Shown here: positions 14,122-15,767 of the stretch, piece by piece
How the letters are laid out: each line of letters begins with the position of its first letter
How positions within the stretch are numbered: the stretch's first letter is position 1
DNA from: an uncultured Prevotella sp.
GTDB taxonomy: Bacteria; Bacteroidota; Bacteroidia; Bacteroidales; Bacteroidaceae
Direction of reading: 5' to 3'
DNA: 15,767 nucleotides
Assembly: GCA_947303825.1 (NCBI GenBank)
Contig: CAMYZK010000021.1
Span: 1 to 15,767 of the forward strand
Position numbers and translations under genes: made by a program
The notes under the pieces: model-generated
Told to the model about the DNA's origin: nothing
What the model saw: only the letters and a program-made list of their open reading frames with translations
Database searches by the model: none

Positions 14122-15666
14122 ATGATTATTAAAATTATTTTGACAATCATCTTTCTGGCCGTGATGATTGGAGTGGGGCTTTACACCCGCAAGCAGGCCA
14201 GCAGTGTCGATGGTTTTGTACTTGGCGGACGTGCCGTGGGGCCGTGGCTAACTGCATTTGCCTTTGGCACCAGTTATTTCTCTGCTGTGGTCTTTGTTGG
14301 CTACGCCGGACAGTTTGGTTGGAAATATGGTCTTTCCTCAACATGGATAGGCATTGGCAATGCTGTCATAGGCTCGCTTCTGGCATGGATTCTGCTGGGA
14401 CGTCGCACCAAGCTGATGACCCAGCACATAGAGAGCCGTACCATGCCCGACTTCTTCGGAACCCGCTTCAACGACCAGAGCCTGCGTGTCACTGCCTCGA
14501 TTATTGCCTTTGTGTTCCTCATTCCATATACTGCTGGAGTGTATAAGGGAATCTCCACACTCTTTGAGATGGGCTTTGGCATTCCCTATGAATACTGTGT
14601 CATCATTATGGCTGCGCTTACTGCTGTCTATGTCATCCTTGGCGGATATAAGGCTACGGCAATGAACGACTTCATACAGGGCATCATTATGCTCTTTGGC
14701 ATAGTAGCCGTGATAGCAGCCGTCATAGCCGCCCAGGGCGGACTCTCGGAGGCTGTCTCTAAGTTGTCACAACTGCCTGCCGACGGCGCAACAGAATCTG
14801 GAAGCGGAATGTTTGCCACACTGTTCGGCCCTGACCCGTGGGGGCTTCTCGGCGTTGTTGTCCTAACCTCGCTGGGCACCATGGGATTGCCTCAGATGGT
14901 AGGAAAGTTCTACTCCATCACCGACGAGAGTGCCATTCGTCGCGGCACCATTATCAGCACCGTATTCGCGCTCGTAGTGGCAGGTGGTTGCTACTTCCTC
15001 GGTGGCTTCGGACGTCTCTATGACCCAGTGATAATGGACAATGGCAAGATAGCTTTCGACTCTATAGTGCCTGCCATGCTTGTAAAGCTGTCACCGGCAC
15101 TCATCGCTCTTGTGGTGCTGCTGGTGCTTTCTGCATCAATGTCTACGCTTGCCTCGCTCGTGCTAACATCCAGCTCGACCATGACCCTCGACCTTATCTA
15201 TCGTGACAAGAAGTCTATGCCTGGTGAGGTAGAAGAAGGCTCCATTGACGACACCGTGGCAGAGAAGATTGAGCGACGCAAGGTGGTGGTGATGAGAGTG
15301 CTAATAATGTTCTTCATTGCCATCTCGCTGCTTATTGCCCTCAATCCGCCAACATTCATCGCACAGCTCATGGGCATCTCGTGGGGTGCTCTGGCAGGAG
15401 CTTTCCTGGCACCTTTCATGCTGGGTCTCTATTGGCGTGGAGTGACTCGCATCAGCGTATGGGCATGCTTCATTTGGGGTGTTGGCTTCACCGTAGTAAA
15501 TATGGTTCTTGGCAACCCGATAAACCCCATCAACTGCGGAGCCATTGCCATGGTGGGCGGCTTCCCTATTGTGTGGATTATTAGCCTCATTACGCCGAAG
15601 ATGTCTAAGCCCATGGTAGACCGAATCTTCGAGTGCTACAAACCAAACAAGGCCGTGGAAGCTTGA
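14122..15666 (+). CDS. Sodium:solute symporter (SSS family)
   Basis: A 514-residue inner-membrane transporter with about 13 hydrophobic segments, the usual topology of Na+-coupled SSS carriers. The family signature lies around G174-G175-Y176-K177-A-T-A-M-N-D-F-I-Q-G. In the ninth segment S341-T342, in A-S-M-S-T-L, align with the Na+-site Ser340/Thr341 of the proline carrier PutP. In the second segment S51-Y52-F53-S54 replaces the S-D-M-S that holds Asp55 in PutP, so proline is an unlikely substrate. Segments such as S-Y-F-S-A and G-I-P-Y-E-Y resemble the pantothenate (PanF) branch as I remember it, but this is not enough to name a substrate. A charged cytoplasmic loop at about 365-392 is rich in E, D, K and R. 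No metabolic gene is adjacent inside the window, so context does not help; genes beyond 15767 would be informative. Confidence 0.88.
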   Translation: MIIKIILTIIFLAVMIGVGLYTRKQASSVDGFVLGGRAVGPWLTAFAFGTSYFSAVVFVGYAGQFGWKYGLSSTWIGIGNAVIGSLLAWILLGRRTKLMTQHIESRTMPDFFGTRFNDQSLRVTASIIAFVFLIPYTAGVYKGISTLFEMGFGIPYEYCVIIMAALTAVYVILGGYKATAMNDFIQGIIMLFGIVAVIAAVIAAQGGLSEAVSKLSQLPADGATESGSGMFATLFGPDPWGLLGVVVLTSLGTMGLPQMVGKFYSITDESAIRRGTIISTVFALVVAGGCYFLGGFGRLYDPVIMDNGKIAFDSIVPAMLVKLSPALIALVVLLVLSASMSTLASLVLTSSSTMTLDLIYRDKKSMPGEVEEGSIDDTVAEKIERRKVVVMRVLIMFFIAISLLIALNPPTFIAQLMGISWGALAGAFLAPFMLGLYWRGVTRISVWACFIWGVGFTVVNMVLGNPINPINCGAIAMVGGFPIVWIISLITPKMSKPMVDRIFECYKPNKAVEA

Positions 15667-15767
15667 TAGGAAAAAAGAATAATCATGCGCAAATATGCTT
15701 AATAACGCATGGTAAGTTATATGCAAATGGATAAGATAAGTCAGTTTCAGCTTTAGGAATCCAAGGT

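Noticed and set aside
15684..15711. CATGCG/CGCATG inverted repeat after the symporter
   Set aside because: A 6-bp stem with a 16-base loop and no U-tract; possible by chance. The 101 bases after the symporter show no other feature.

Overview
The window reads as chromosome of a Bacteroidota bacterium, most likely a Prevotella-like member of the Bacteroidales. Supporting signs are promoters of the Bacteroidota type (TTTG, a spacer of 19-20, then TAnnTTTG), no clear Shine-Dalgarno sequences and A-rich leaders before start codons. The protein families also fit: a carboxypeptidase-regulatory/plug outer-membrane barrel, a LytS/LytTR two-component pair, an MG2-type surface protein, and a secreted multidomain enzyme with a short C-terminal sorting-like tail. 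No rRNA, tRNA, CRISPR array, insertion sequence or phage gene was found. 

Layout. Positions 1-440 (minus) hold the first 146 codons of a secreted glycoside hydrolase that looks like family GH30. It diverges from a very large gene at 751-5664 (plus) across a 310-base gap. That gene encodes a 1637-residue exported protein carrying both an M6-type metalloprotease and an endonuclease I nuclease, linked by duplicated beta-sandwich modules. A perfect 16-bp hairpin follows, then a nitroreductase-like flavoprotein (5785-6525). Next is a plausible sensory/envelope locus: an outer-membrane beta-barrel receptor (6695-9196), a membrane LytS-type histidine kinase (9231-10265), its LytTR response regulator (10262-11032, ATGA overlap) and a 926-residue MG2-domain surface/periplasmic protein (11135-13915). 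The last gene is a sodium:solute symporter (14122-15666), followed by 101 bases with no recognisable gene. 

How the genes may work together. The first half concerns breakdown of macromolecules outside the cell: glycan (GH30), protein (M6) and DNA (endonuclease I). The second half concerns uptake or sensing at the envelope, with a dedicated two-component system between two outer-membrane/periplasmic proteins. The receptor promoter carries two near-identical copies of a 12-base element 22 bp apart, just upstream of its -33 box. That is the geometry expected for a LytTR regulator, so a regulatory link between the kinase pair and the receptor is a testable inference. 

The most unusual non-coding signal is a set of short-period degenerate tandem repeats (7 or 8 bp) at or near the starts of four genes: in the signal-peptide region of the GH30 gene, in the leader of the protease/nuclease gene, directly before the nitroreductase start, and upstream of the symporter promoter. 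All functional statements come from reading the sequence and remembered family motifs. No database search was possible.
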